Assembly: GCA_028281485.1 (NCBI GenBank)
Contig: JANQJT010000219.1
Coordinates: forward strand, 1-15,729
From: Phycisphaeraceae bacterium
GTDB taxonomy: Bacteria; Planctomycetota; Phycisphaerae; Phycisphaerales; Zrk34
Direction of reading: 5' to 3'
Length of the DNA stretch: 15,729 bases
The notes below the pieces were generated by a model, which was given only the letters and a program-made list of their open reading frames with translations, had not been told where the DNA came from and did not search any database. Within the stretch, counting starts at the first letter, position 1; every line of letters starts with the position of its first letter. The position numbers were made by a program, and so were the translations under genes. Below are positions 1 to 7,201 of the stretch, one piece after another.

Positions 1-518
1 CCGCCGAGTACTTCGGCCTGCAGAACCAGACCGTCGCCGTGCTGGTCAACACCGACCGCAACATCCTGCTCCGATACCCCCAGGCCCCGCTCGAAGTCGG
101 CGCCGCCCTGTCCAACGACCTGGCCGCCCACGTGCCCGGCGTCCGCATGGTCGATCCCCGCCAGTGCTACGAGTACCAGGTCCGCAACATCTACTGGCCC
201 ACCGATCGCGCCAGCAACATCGCACGACAGCTCGGCGTCACGCGTCTGATCATCGTCGAACTCAACGAGTACCGAACCACCGAGCCCGGCAACAACACCA
301 TCTACCAGGGCCAGGTCTCCACCGCCGTCTACGTCGCCGAGACCGACGGGCCCAACCCCGACGACTTCGTCTACGAGACGATCAGCCAGGTCACCTATCC
401 CAAGGAGCCCGTGCCCGTGCCCGACGTGCAGGAGGTGACCATCCGCAAGGGCATGCTCGACCGCTTCGCCGCATCCGTGGGCCGCCGGTTTTACGACCAC
501 ACCCAGGAGCGTCAATGA
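1..518 (+). CDS. Envelope-associated hypothetical protein, 5' truncated by window edge
   Basis: The reading frame is already open at base 3 and continues upstream (AEYFGLQNQ precedes the first possible GTG at 39), so the true start and any signal peptide lie outside the window. The visible ~171 residues have no catalytic motif I recognise. They resemble the next gene in order and length. Both have a beta-strand near the start (VAVLVNT versus ATLVLVE), a WPxD motif, a GV/GA..(I/V)I(I/V)V strand, and a C-terminal helix ending in (R/L)FY(D/E)HT. The TGA stop overlaps the ATGA start of the next gene, so the two are probably translationally coupled. By analogy with its paralogue it is probably a lipoprotein or periplasmic protein, but that is inference because the N-terminus is missing. 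Function unknown. Confidence 0.75.
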   Translation, partial: AEYFGLQNQTVAVLVNTDRNILLRYPQAPLEVGAALSNDLAAHVPGVRMVDPRQCYEYQVRNIYWPTDRASNIARQLGVTRLIIVELNEYRTTEPGNNTIYQGQVSTAVYVAETDGPNPDDFVYETISQVTYPKEPVPVPDVQEVTIRKGMLDRFAASVGRRFYDHTQERQ

Positions 519-1183
519 TGAATCCCTCCCGATCGATGCCGACGCTGGTGGCGCTGGCCATCACGCTCTTCGTCGCGACCGGTTGCGAGACCGTCGGCTA
601 CGTCGCCGATGTCATCGCCGGAGAGCAAAACATCCCCGCCGCCTACGAACCGCAAGAACGGGCCACGCTCGTCCTCGTCGAAGACCCACTCGGCAAGCTG
701 CCCACACCCGACCTCGCCCCGCGCATCGCCGGCCGCGTCAGCGACCACCTCACCGATCAACAGGTCGTCAGCCAGATCATCCCCACCACCGTCCTCAACC
801 GCTTCATCACACAGACCCCCGACTACCACACCCACCCGGAGAACTGGCCCATCGACAAGATCGGCCGGCAGGTCGGCGCCGAGCAGGTCATCTACATCGT
901 CGTCCAGTCCTTCCAGCTCTCCGAAGACAACGCCATCTACCGCCCCGTCGCCGAGGTCCGCGTTAAGGTCGTCGACGTCGCCAGCGGAAAACGCCTGTTC
1001 CCCACCCACACCACCGCCGGCTACCCCGTCGTCACCCGCCAGTTCTACCGATCCATGGAGGGCTCCAGCGGCACCACCGACAACATCGTCTCCCGACAGC
1101 TCGCCGACCAGCTCGCCGCAGAGGTCGCCAAGCTCTTCTACGAACACACACCCCCTCAGCCCGGCGAGGGCCTGCCCAACTAA
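515..1183 (+). CDS. Putative lipoprotein, paralogue of the upstream gene
   Basis: A 222-residue protein. ATG at 515 overlaps the upstream stop (ATGA), with a second in-frame ATG at 518. AGGAG at 505-509 lies 5 or 8 nt upstream of these, so 518 may be the preferred start. The N-terminus is a short basic segment, a hydrophobic stretch (LVALAITLFVAT) and a lipobox ending in Cys24 (VATGC), so export and lipidation are expected. The rest (residues ~45-212) is a single soluble domain matching the preceding protein: PENWPIDKIGRQVGAEQVIYIVV aligns with its WPTDRASNIARQLGVTRLIIVEL in segments. No catalytic residues are recognisable. The pair looks like a tandem duplication of a small envelope domain. 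Role unknown. The CDS and lipoprotein calls are firm; the relation to its neighbour was judged by eye. Confidence 0.88.
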   Translation: MMNPSRSMPTLVALAITLFVATGCETVGYVADVIAGEQNIPAAYEPQERATLVLVEDPLGKLPTPDLAPRIAGRVSDHLTDQQVVSQIIPTTVLNRFITQTPDYHTHPENWPIDKIGRQVGAEQVIYIVVQSFQLSEDNAIYRPVAEVRVKVVDVASGKRLFPTHTTAGYPVVTRQFYRSMEGSSGTTDNIVSRQLADQLAAEVAKLFYEHTPPQPGEGLPN

Positions 1184-1192
1184 CCCTGACCC

Positions 1193-2113
1193 ATGCCCAC
1201 TCTCCACGTCATCGATGACGCCCAACTCTGCGCGGCGCCCGTGGCCGGTGCCCGCATGCGTGACCGCCTCGTCGCCGACGGGTCCGACTCACGCGCCCTG
1301 ATCCTCGGGCGCGGCGCCACCGCGCACGCCGTCGGCCTCAACAACTTCCACACCCTGCCCATCTCACAGACCCGGTCACCCCTGCGGTGGATCTCGCTGC
1401 GCCGCTGGTTCAACCAACACGGACCGTTCGACACCGTCACCGCCTGGTCCGATCTCTCCCACGGCCTGGTCAAACGCGCCGTCAAAAACACCACCACCGT
1501 CTACGGCCCCGCCACCCCCATCCTCATCGACCCGACCCGCTACAACCCCGAACACCGCCAGCCCCTCCGCCAACGACTCGGCGTGCCCGACCGCGACATG
1601 CTCATCCTCCTCACCGCCGACCGCATCGAACACACCGACACACGCGGCCTGATCAAACTCATCGGCCTCATGACCGACCAGCAACGCCCCGTCCGATTCC
1701 TCATCCACCCCGACGCCCGACGCATGCTCCCCGCGCGACAGATGATGAAAGACCTCGACCTCCACGAGAACCTCATCCACTACGAACACGCCAACGAGCC
1801 ATGGAACACCCTGCCCGCCTGCGACATGGTCTTCGTGCACGGCCCGGCACACCGCTGGCAGTGGACCGCCATCTGGGCCGCGCTGGCCAAGGTCCCCGTC
1901 CTCGCCATCCAGGACCTGCCCACCGACCCGATCGACCCGGTCTGGACCACCTGGCACTGCAAAGCCACGGACTGGCGACAGGTCAGCCGCGCCATCATGC
2001 GCTCCCACTCCAACCGCGCCGTCATCGCCGACAAACTCGAAGCCAACTACCGTCGCGTCATGCGTTCGACCCTGCAAAACCTCCCCGACGCCCCCCAGCC
2101 CGCGTTTGCTTGA
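1193..2113 (+). CDS. GT-B/GT4-like glycosyltransferase-family protein, probably degenerate
   Basis: A 306-residue protein starting at ATG 1193, 9 nt after the preceding stop. There is no convincing Shine-Dalgarno sequence, so it probably relies on reinitiation. The N-terminus (TLHVIDDAQLCAAPVAG, then an RDRLVADG helix) resembles the first strand and glycine loop of GT4 enzymes (typically HVIDxLxxGGAE). RQRLGVP near residue 127, a hydrophobic strand, and a second Rossmann-like half with PACDMVFVHG (~residues 207-216) match the GT-B layout. It is shorter than usual for GT4. At the place of the nucleotide-sugar-binding E-x7-E motif it has an Ala/Trp-rich WTAIWAALAKVPVLA with no glutamate. It may have lost transferase activity or use another donor. 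No membrane segment is visible. It likely shares a transcript with the two genes upstream. Family assignment is tentative. Confidence 0.6.
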   Translation: MPTLHVIDDAQLCAAPVAGARMRDRLVADGSDSRALILGRGATAHAVGLNNFHTLPISQTRSPLRWISLRRWFNQHGPFDTVTAWSDLSHGLVKRAVKNTTTVYGPATPILIDPTRYNPEHRQPLRQRLGVPDRDMLILLTADRIEHTDTRGLIKLIGLMTDQQRPVRFLIHPDARRMLPARQMMKDLDLHENLIHYEHANEPWNTLPACDMVFVHGPAHRWQWTAIWAALAKVPVLAIQDLPTDPIDPVWTTWHCKATDWRQVSRAIMRSHSNRAVIADKLEANYRRVMRSTLQNLPDAPQPAFA

Positions 2114-2138
2114 CCCAAAACACGCTGGGCACGATACT
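2110..2138 (+). promoter_or_regulatory. Sigma70-type promoter upstream of the 2160 gene
   Basis: TTGACC (2110-2115, 5/6 to TTGACA) and GATACT (2133-2138, 4/6 to TATAAT) are separated by exactly 17 nt. The -35 box overlaps the TGA stop of the preceding gene. The expected start near 2145 would leave a leader of roughly 15 nt carrying GGAGG. This suggests the 2160-3769 pair is transcribed independently of the genes upstream. Confidence 0.6.
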
Positions 2139-2159
2139 TGCACCCCGCGTGGAGGCCCC

Positions 2160-2465
2160 ATGGGCGTACAGGTTCTGCCGACAATCGACCGTCTACCAGA
2201 ACCGCTAAGGCGCTTCATGGACCGGCTCACCGCAGAGCAGGCGCTGCTGCTCGTGCTCAAACGCGACCTGTACTCAGGCCACTGGCGACCGATGGTCCTC
2301 GACCTGGAAAACCGACTCAACGGACGCCCCTACATCCTCAAGCTCGCCAACCGCATCGAGGATGACCTGCAGCGCATCGCGCAGATGCGCGAGCTCGAAG
2401 AACACTACGAGGTAGACCTTTCCAGCTACCTCGAACCGATCCGCGATCAGGAGATCGAGGCATGA
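2160..2465 (+). CDS. Small conserved-looking hypothetical protein (101 aa)
   Basis: The start is set at ATG 2160 because a clean GGAGG (2151-2155) lies 4 nt upstream. A longer in-frame version from TTG 2106 would run through the promoter and has no ribosome site. The protein is soluble, mostly helical and highly charged. It has a Leu-rich helix (TAEQALLLVLKRDLYSG), an R-P-M-V-LDLENRLNGRPY segment near residues 43-60, and an acidic C-terminal helix. There is no signal peptide, cysteine pair or known motif. Its TGA overlaps the ATG of the next gene (ATGA), so it is probably translated with the lipoprotein downstream. Such coupling hints at a shared role, but nothing in the sequence says what it is. 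Confidence 0.8.
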   Translation: MGVQVLPTIDRLPEPLRRFMDRLTAEQALLLVLKRDLYSGHWRPMVLDLENRLNGRPYILKLANRIEDDLQRIAQMRELEEHYEVDLSSYLEPIRDQEIEA

Positions 2466-3769
2466 CCCAGAAGTTGATCCTTTCCGCAACGCTGACCGCT
2501 TTCGTCATCACGCTCGCGGCCTGCTCCAACGAAAACTCCGAGAACAAGGACGCCCTGCTCGGGCCCCTCGATCCCGGCAACATCATCAGCGGCATCGGCA
2601 AGTCACTCGACTCGCTCGACCAGGACATCAACCGGGGCATCGAATCCGTAGATGAAGACATCCAGGGACTCAACCTGCCCTACATCACGCGCGAGCCGGA
2701 GAACCCCGAAGACCCCAACCAACTGCTCACCGATCCCAGCGCCGCCGCCGCGCTGGGTTACCGCATCCACTGGCAGGTGAACCTCACCGTCCCGCCCACC
2801 TCCAGCATCCAGAGCATCACCCCCCTGCCCAACAACCTGCTGGCTGTCGTCGAATCCAACAACCTCGTCACGCTCCTCGACGCCAACTCCGGCCAGGCGC
2901 GCTGGCGACGCCAGCTCGGCACCGCCTCCGAGGTCCTCACCCTGCCCAGCATCGACGGCGCGTTCCTCGTCATCTGCTCCGAGGCCAAGGCCTACCGCCT
3001 CCGCCTCACCGACGGCTCGACCGATCGCGAGATGTCGCTGGCCAACATGGCGCAGGACACACCCCTGCTCATCAACAACCACTTCATCACCGGCACGCCC
3101 ACCGGCCTGGTCTACAGCCAGTCCTTCAACTCCGGCATCGTCCGCTGGCGCTACCAGCTCGCAGGCTCCACCATGGCGCCGGTCATCCGAGACGGCAGCA
3201 ACGTCATCGCAACCGACGCCCAGGGCACCGTCGCCGCCATCAACGCCTCGACCGGCCGACTCATCTGGCGCCGCTTCCAGCCCCCGTGGGCACGCATCAC
3301 CGCACAACCCCTGCTCCGCGACAGCCTCCTGTACATCCCCAGCAACGACCAGAAGCTCTACGCATTCGACCACACCACCGGCGACGTGCGATGGTCCTTC
3401 ATCGCAGAACGCCCGCTGGACACGCCCGCCGTCGCCTTCGCCAACCGCGTCCTGCTCCAGGTGCCCGACCGCGGCCTCGTCGCGCTCGACGCACAGACCG
3501 GTCAAGAGATCTGGTGGGCCGACACCGCCGCCCAACCCGTCCGCCTCAAGGGCGACCGCCTCTACCTGCTCAAGGGCAACATGTTTACCGAGCTCGACTT
3601 CGAGACCGGCAAGACCATCCAGCGCATCGCCTTCTTCCGCGCCGATCGCGTCGCCTACGGTCAAACCACCGGCGACGACGTCTACCTCGTTCACAATGAC
3701 GGGCGACTGCTCAAGCTCGGCCCGCGCTGTGCCGGAAAAAATGTTAACCTACACCTTCCCCATCCGTGA
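2462..3769 (+). CDS. PQQ-type beta-propeller lipoprotein, BamB-like
   Basis: A 435-residue exported lipoprotein. The N-terminus has a basic start, a hydrophobic core and a lipobox ending in Cys21 (TLAAC). A linker of ~75 residues rich in Asp/Asn/Glu follows. From about residue 100 on there are seven recurring PQQ-like blade motifs of the form (L/I)D-x-x-(S/T)G-x-x-x-W or close variants: LLDANSGQARW, RLTDGSTDREM, SFNSGIVRW, INASTGRLIW, FDHTTGDVRW, LDAQTGQEIW and LDFETGKTI. This is the architecture of BamB-type propellers, which serve as scaffolds in outer-membrane protein assembly, and also of unrelated PQQ-domain proteins. No dehydrogenase residues are apparent, so a scaffold role is likelier than an enzyme. 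Start overlap with the upstream gene and AGGAG at 2449-2453 support ATG 2462. Family confident; identity with BamB not established. Confidence 0.85.
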   Translation: MTQKLILSATLTAFVITLAACSNENSENKDALLGPLDPGNIISGIGKSLDSLDQDINRGIESVDEDIQGLNLPYITREPENPEDPNQLLTDPSAAAALGYRIHWQVNLTVPPTSSIQSITPLPNNLLAVVESNNLVTLLDANSGQARWRRQLGTASEVLTLPSIDGAFLVICSEAKAYRLRLTDGSTDREMSLANMAQDTPLLINNHFITGTPTGLVYSQSFNSGIVRWRYQLAGSTMAPVIRDGSNVIATDAQGTVAAINASTGRLIWRRFQPPWARITAQPLLRDSLLYIPSNDQKLYAFDHTTGDVRWSFIAERPLDTPAVAFANRVLLQVPDRGLVALDAQTGQEIWWADTAAQPVRLKGDRLYLLKGNMFTELDFETGKTIQRIAFFRADRVAYGQTTGDDVYLVHNDGRLLKLGPRCAGKNVNLHLPHP

Positions 3770-3827
3770 GACGTGACCCCCACATCACGCCTCCGAGGTT
3801 ATTCGATACGCAAGGACGGTTCATACC

Positions 3828-5414
3828 ATGAGCGACGCTGTCAAGATCAAACGAGCACTCATCTCCGTGTCCGACAAGACCGACCTGGTCCCCTTCGCCA
3901 CCAAGCTCGCCAGCCTCGGCGTGACCATCATCTCCACCGGCGGCACCGCACGCGCACTGGAACAGGCCGGCCTCGACGTCGTCTCCATCGACGCCGTCAC
4001 CGAGTTTCCCGAGATGATGGACGGCCGCGTCAAGACGCTGCACCCCCGCGTGCACGGCGGACTGCTCGCCCTGCGCGACAACGATCGGCACGTCGCGTCC
4101 ATGAACGAACACGGCATCGAGGCCATCGACCTGGTCTGCGTCAACCTCTACCCCTTCGAGCAGACCGTCGCCAACCCCGACGTCTCCGAAGAAGACGCCA
4201 TAGAGAACATCGACATCGGCGGCCCCAGCATGATCCGCTCCGCCGCCAAGAACCACCGCTTCGTCGCCGTCGTCACCAGCCCCAAGCAATACGACAGCCT
4301 CGTCAACGAACTGGAAAAGACCGGCGGCTCCACCTCGCTGGAAACCCGCAAGAACCTCGCACTCGCCGCCTTCGCTCGCACCGCCAAGTACGACACCGCC
4401 ATCAGCGAATGGATGCGCGCCCGCTTCGGCGGCGCCACGCCCGACCACCTGGTCATGCGACTGGAAAAAGACGCCACCGAGCTGCGCTACGGCGAAAACC
4501 CGCACCAACAGGGCGCGCTCTACAAGGACCCCGCCAGCACCGAACCCTCCGTTGCCGCCGCCAACCAGCTGCACGGCAAGGCACTCAGCTTCAACAACCT
4601 CTACGACGCCAACGGCGCACTGGAACTGGTCAAAGAAATCGATCCCGACCAGCACGCCGCCGTCAGCGTCATCAAGCACGCCAACCCCTGCGGCTTTGCC
4701 ATCGGCGGTGACCTGGCCGACACCTTCGCCCGCGCCTACGACGGCGATCCCCTCGCCGCCTTCGGCGGCATCGTCGCTCTCAACCGCACCGTCGACGCCG
4801 CCACCGCCGAGAAGATCACCGAGGGACAGAAGTTCCTCGAGGTCATCATCGCGCCCGCCTACAACGCAGACGCCCTCGAGCTGCTCCAGCAGCGCTGGAA
4901 AAACGTCCGCATCCTCGAGACCGGCGCCCTGCCCGCTCCCGCCCTGCGCGACCCGCAGGAAAACGACATCAAGCGCATCACCGGCGGCCTGCTCGTACAG
5001 GACCGCGACCTGGCGCCCTTCAACACCGACGAGTGGACACACGCCGCCGGCCCCACGCCCGATGGCGACCTGCTCACCGGCGCCGTCGCCGCGATGATCA
5101 TCGTCAAACACCTCAAGAGCAACGCCATCTGCCTCGTCAACGACGACATGCTCGTCGGCGCAGGCGCAGGTCAGATGGACCGCCTCGCCTCCTGCCGCAT
5201 CGCCATCGACAAAGCCCGCGATCGCGCGCAGGGCGCCATCGCCGGGTCCGACGCCTTCTTCCCCTTCCGCGACGGACCCGACACGCTCATCGCCGCCGGC
5301 GTCCGCGCCATCGTCCAACCCGGCGGTTCCAAGCGCGACGATGAAACCATCGCCGCCTGCAACGACGCCGGCGTCACCCTCCTGTTCACCGGCCGACGTC
5401 ACTTCCGTCACTAA
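3828..5414 (+). CDS. purH: Bifunctional AICAR formyltransferase / IMP cyclohydrolase
   Basis: A 528-residue protein of normal family length, catalysing the last two steps of de novo IMP synthesis: formyl transfer from 10-formyl-THF to AICAR, then ring closure to IMP. The N-terminal MGS-like cyclohydrolase domain (~1-195) opens with RALISVSDKTDL and shows ISTGGTAR, the hallmark KTLHPRVHGG (69-78) and GGPSMIRSAAKN (131-142). The formyltransferase domain carries RYGENPHQ (220-227), the catalytic Lys-His of KHANPCG (283-289), DPLAAFGGI, GAGQMDR and GSDAFFPF (473-480), and ends GRRHFRH. All expected catalytic motifs are intact. ATG 3828 is supported by AAGGA at 3812-3816, 11 nt upstream. The 58-nt gap from the preceding gene holds no clear promoter. 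The VOC gene starts 11 nt downstream, so they probably share a transcript. Confidence 0.98.
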   Translation: MSDAVKIKRALISVSDKTDLVPFATKLASLGVTIISTGGTARALEQAGLDVVSIDAVTEFPEMMDGRVKTLHPRVHGGLLALRDNDRHVASMNEHGIEAIDLVCVNLYPFEQTVANPDVSEEDAIENIDIGGPSMIRSAAKNHRFVAVVTSPKQYDSLVNELEKTGGSTSLETRKNLALAAFARTAKYDTAISEWMRARFGGATPDHLVMRLEKDATELRYGENPHQQGALYKDPASTEPSVAAANQLHGKALSFNNLYDANGALELVKEIDPDQHAAVSVIKHANPCGFAIGGDLADTFARAYDGDPLAAFGGIVALNRTVDAATAEKITEGQKFLEVIIAPAYNADALELLQQRWKNVRILETGALPAPALRDPQENDIKRITGGLLVQDRDLAPFNTDEWTHAAGPTPDGDLLTGAVAAMIIVKHLKSNAICLVNDDMLVGAGAGQMDRLASCRIAIDKARDRAQGAIAGSDAFFPFRDGPDTLIAAGVRAIVQPGGSKRDDETIAACNDAGVTLLFTGRRHFRH

Positions 5415-5425
5415 GCAACAAACCC

Positions 5426-5794
5426 ATGAAGATCGTCGAACTCAACCATGCGCACATCACCATCCCCCCCGGCGCCGAAGCACAGGCGCGCGCCTTCTAC
5501 TGCGACCTGCTCGGGCTTGAAGAGATCGAAAAACCCGACGCGCTCAAACCCAACGGCGGGCTGTGGTGCCGCGTCGGATCGCTGCGGCTGCACATCGGCA
5601 CCGAAGACTTCGCCCACCGAAGCCACACCAAGGCACACGTCTCCTACACCATCGACGATCTGAACGCCTGGCAGGTCGCGCTGACCAAGGCCGGCGTGCA
5701 CTGCAAGATCGACATCCCCCTGCCCAACTACACGCGCCTCAAGTGTCGCGATCCGTTCGGCAACCTCATCGAACTCATGCAACCCGTCGCCTGA
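5426..5794 (+). CDS. VOC-superfamily (glyoxalase-fold) protein
   Basis: A 122-residue single-domain protein with the paired beta-alpha-beta-beta-beta units of the vicinal oxygen chelate fold. The first half is LNHAHITIP, the ARAFYCDLLGL helix and the strand WCRVGSLRLHIGT. The second half is KAHVSYTID, the helix AWQVALTKAG, and the family-typical ending CRDPFGNLIELMQ. Candidate metal ligands are His8 or His10, His56, His71 and Glu116, all at plausible positions, so it may be a metal-dependent isomerase, dioxygenase or lyase. The substrate cannot be read from the sequence. It starts 11 nt after purH without a clear Shine-Dalgarno sequence, suggesting co-transcription and perhaps reinitiation. 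A link to purine metabolism is not implied by the fold. Superfamily confident, activity unknown. Confidence 0.88.
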   Translation: MKIVELNHAHITIPPGAEAQARAFYCDLLGLEEIEKPDALKPNGGLWCRVGSLRLHIGTEDFAHRSHTKAHVSYTIDDLNAWQVALTKAGVHCKIDIPLPNYTRLKCRDPFGNLIELMQPVA

Positions 5795-5906
5795 CACACC
5801 CCACATCGCAATCACAAAACACTCAAACCCGTCCCATATTCACACGTTTTTTCTGTGCGCGATACCTGACTCGCTCATCCGCCGTAATGTTACGCAAATA
5901 CAAATG

Positions 5907-5935
5907 TTGCGACCCCCACATCTGACCGATAACAT
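5907..5935 (+). promoter_or_regulatory. Weak candidate promoter for the HNH gene
   Basis: In the relatively AT-rich 173-nt gap before 5968, TTGCGA (5907-5912) and TAACAT (5930-5935) are spaced 17 nt apart; each matches consensus at 4 positions. The -35 box is also the right arm of a short inverted repeat, CGCAA (5893-5897)/TTGCG (5907-5911). This is only suggestive. A promoter somewhere in this gap is likely because the upstream and downstream genes look unrelated. Confidence 0.3.
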
Positions 5936-5967
5936 CTCATAGACGCCGACGTGGCGGGAGGTGATCG

Positions 5968-6594
5968 ATGATCGCGACAACCTCCGGTTTGAACGCCAAC
6001 GTGCTAGTGCTCAACAAGCACTACATGGCTGTCCGCGTCATCAACGCCCGCCGCGCCTTCAGCCTGCTGTGCCGCAACCTCGCCGAAGTGATCAACATCG
6101 AGGACGGCCGGTACCTCTCCTACGACTTCGACTCGTGGACCGAGCTCAGCGAGTACCGCGACCAGTTCGACGAACACACCGACTTTGTCAGCACCGTCCG
6201 TCTCCACATCGCCGTGCCCAAGATCATCCGGCTGCTCGGCTACGACCGACTGCCCAAGCAGTCCGTCAAGCTCAACCGACGCAACATCTACGCCCGCGAC
6301 CGCAGCACGTGCCAGTACTGCGGCAAACGCTTCCCCACCAGCGAGCTCAGCCTCGACCACGTCATCCCCCGCAGCCAAGGCGGCGGCAACACCTGGGAAA
6401 ACCTCGTCTGCGCCTGTGTCAAATGCAACAGCAAGAAGGGCGGCCGAACCCCCCAACAGGCCCGCATGAAACCCCTGATCAAACCCGCACAGCCCCGTCG
6501 CAACCCCATGATCTCCATGCGGATGGGACTGGATAAATACGCCTGCTGGCAGGCATTTCTCGATAACGCTTACTGGTCCGTCGAACTGCGTTAA
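5968..6594 (+). CDS. HNH endonuclease family protein with zinc-binding cysteines
   Basis: A 208-residue soluble protein. The N-terminal ~100 residues (LNANVLVLNKHYMAVRVI, then FSLLCRNLAEVI) form the accessory domain common in stand-alone bacterial HNH proteins. The nuclease core is at ~110-160: CQYC (115-118), the LDHVIPRSQGGG catalytic segment with Asp130-His131, Asn145 in WENLV, and CVKC (150-153) followed by N-SKKGGRTP. The two CxxC pairs should bind structural zinc, and His131 would be the general base of the beta-beta-alpha-metal site. I associate this single-gene HNH type with planctomycetes, where its substrate is undefined. No methylase, toxin-immunity or phage gene lies beside it, so restriction or bacteriocin roles are unsupported. 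ATG 5968 follows GGAGGTGATC (5957-5966), a ten-base complement to the 16S rRNA 3' end. Confidence 0.92.
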   Translation: MIATTSGLNANVLVLNKHYMAVRVINARRAFSLLCRNLAEVINIEDGRYLSYDFDSWTELSEYRDQFDEHTDFVSTVRLHIAVPKIIRLLGYDRLPKQSVKLNRRNIYARDRSTCQYCGKRFPTSELSLDHVIPRSQGGGNTWENLVCACVKCNSKKGGRTPQQARMKPLIKPAQPRRNPMISMRMGLDKYACWQAFLDNAYWSVELR

Positions 6595-6626
6595 ACAAGA
6601 TAAAACACGGAACACCGGGATTGGAC

Positions 6627-6654
6627 TTGATTCGTCCGCTGGATCGGTCACAAT
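6627..6654 (+). promoter_or_regulatory. Candidate promoter before the Gly-rich protein gene
   Basis: TTGATT (6627-6632, 4/6) and CACAAT (6649-6654, 4/6) are 16 nt apart in the 117-nt gap between the HNH gene and ATG 6712. They would give a leader of about 50 nt. The match is modest and untested. Confidence 0.35.
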
Positions 6655-6711
6655 GCGTGAGCCGCGGGAAAATCCTGGAGAGTCAACACAAATCTCGCAA
6701 ATGGGTTGGAT

Positions 6712-7134
6712 ATGAACGAAGGACGTCAGTTTAATCGATCGGGTTCCGGACGCCCCTCTCACAGGCCGCGACGCGGCGGAGGCGGCGGTGGTGGTCGCGG
6801 ACCCCGTGGCGGCGGCGGAGGCGGTGGCGGCGGACACCGCGGCGGCGCTCCCAAGGAGCCCCCGATGTTCCTCGGTGAGCCCAGCCCCGCGCTGGCCAAG
6901 ATCCACGGCATGAACATCGTGCAACTCGAAGCCAAGCTCGCCACGACCGAGACCGAGATCGCTCGCGTCCAGGCCAAGCTCGACCGCATGCGCAGCAACG
7001 AGCCCCCGCCGATCGATCGCATCGAGACGGTCACCGCCCTGCTCAAGCGACTACAGGCCCTCAAGACCATCACCAAGAAACGCCTCGGTGAGAAGCTCGA
7101 GCGCAAAGCGGCTTGGGAAGCCAAGAACAGCTAA
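6712..7134 (+). CDS. Gly/Arg-rich N-terminus, coiled-coil hypothetical protein
   Basis: A 140-residue protein with two distinct halves. Residues 1-46 are Gly/Arg-rich and presumably disordered, with runs of seven and nine glycines separated by RGPR and HRGG steps. This RGG-like composition is often seen in RNA-binding tails. Residues ~52-140 are charged and helical, with heptad-like spacing (QLEAKLATTETEIARVQAKL and IETVTALLKRLQALKTITKK), suggesting a helical hairpin or coiled coil. There is no signal peptide or catalytic motif. ATG 6712 is preferred over TTG 6706. No Shine-Dalgarno sequence is well placed; the nearest GGAG (6677-6680) is 31 nt away. A nucleic-acid or ribosome-associated role is a guess from composition. 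I do not recognise the family. Confidence 0.78.
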   Translation: MNEGRQFNRSGSGRPSHRPRRGGGGGGGRGPRGGGGGGGGGHRGGAPKEPPMFLGEPSPALAKIHGMNIVQLEAKLATTETEIARVQAKLDRMRSNEPPPIDRIETVTALLKRLQALKTITKKRLGEKLERKAAWEAKNS

Positions 7135-7157
7135 GCTGCGCAGGTCTTGCGCCACTC
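7135..7157 (+). repeat. Degenerate palindromic repeat, copy 1
   Basis: A 23-nt element beginning directly after the TAA of the Gly-rich protein gene. It folds as GCGCA-GGTCT-TGCGC, a 5-bp core stem with imperfect flanks, and matches copy 2 at 7202-7224 at 18 of 23 positions in the same orientation. No T-tract follows, so it is not a standard terminator. Confidence 0.55.
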
Positions 7158-7201
7158 AGTCCGCTTCTCGATCCCCCATTACGAATACCCCCTGATTTGG
7201 T

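Noticed and set aside
2106..2159. TTG start extending the 101-aa protein upstream
   Set aside because: The extension overlaps the promoter and lacks a ribosome site, whereas ATG 2160 has GGAGG 4 nt upstream.
3744..5411. 555-codon open frame on the minus strand opposite purH
   Set aside because: It mirrors purH, which has every expected motif. The antisense frame is open because of high G/C at third positions, and its product is low-complexity Gly/Val/Asp-rich without any family motif.
5968..6594. HNH gene as part of a restriction, CRISPR or toxin-immunity system
   Set aside because: No methyltransferase, Cas, immunity or phage gene is adjacent. Neighbours are purH/VOC and a Gly-rich protein.
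6768..6846. GGC/GGT-rich tract as a microsatellite or CRISPR-like repeat
   Set aside because: It is simply the coding of polyglycine runs in the 140-residue protein. There are no regular repeat-spacer units.
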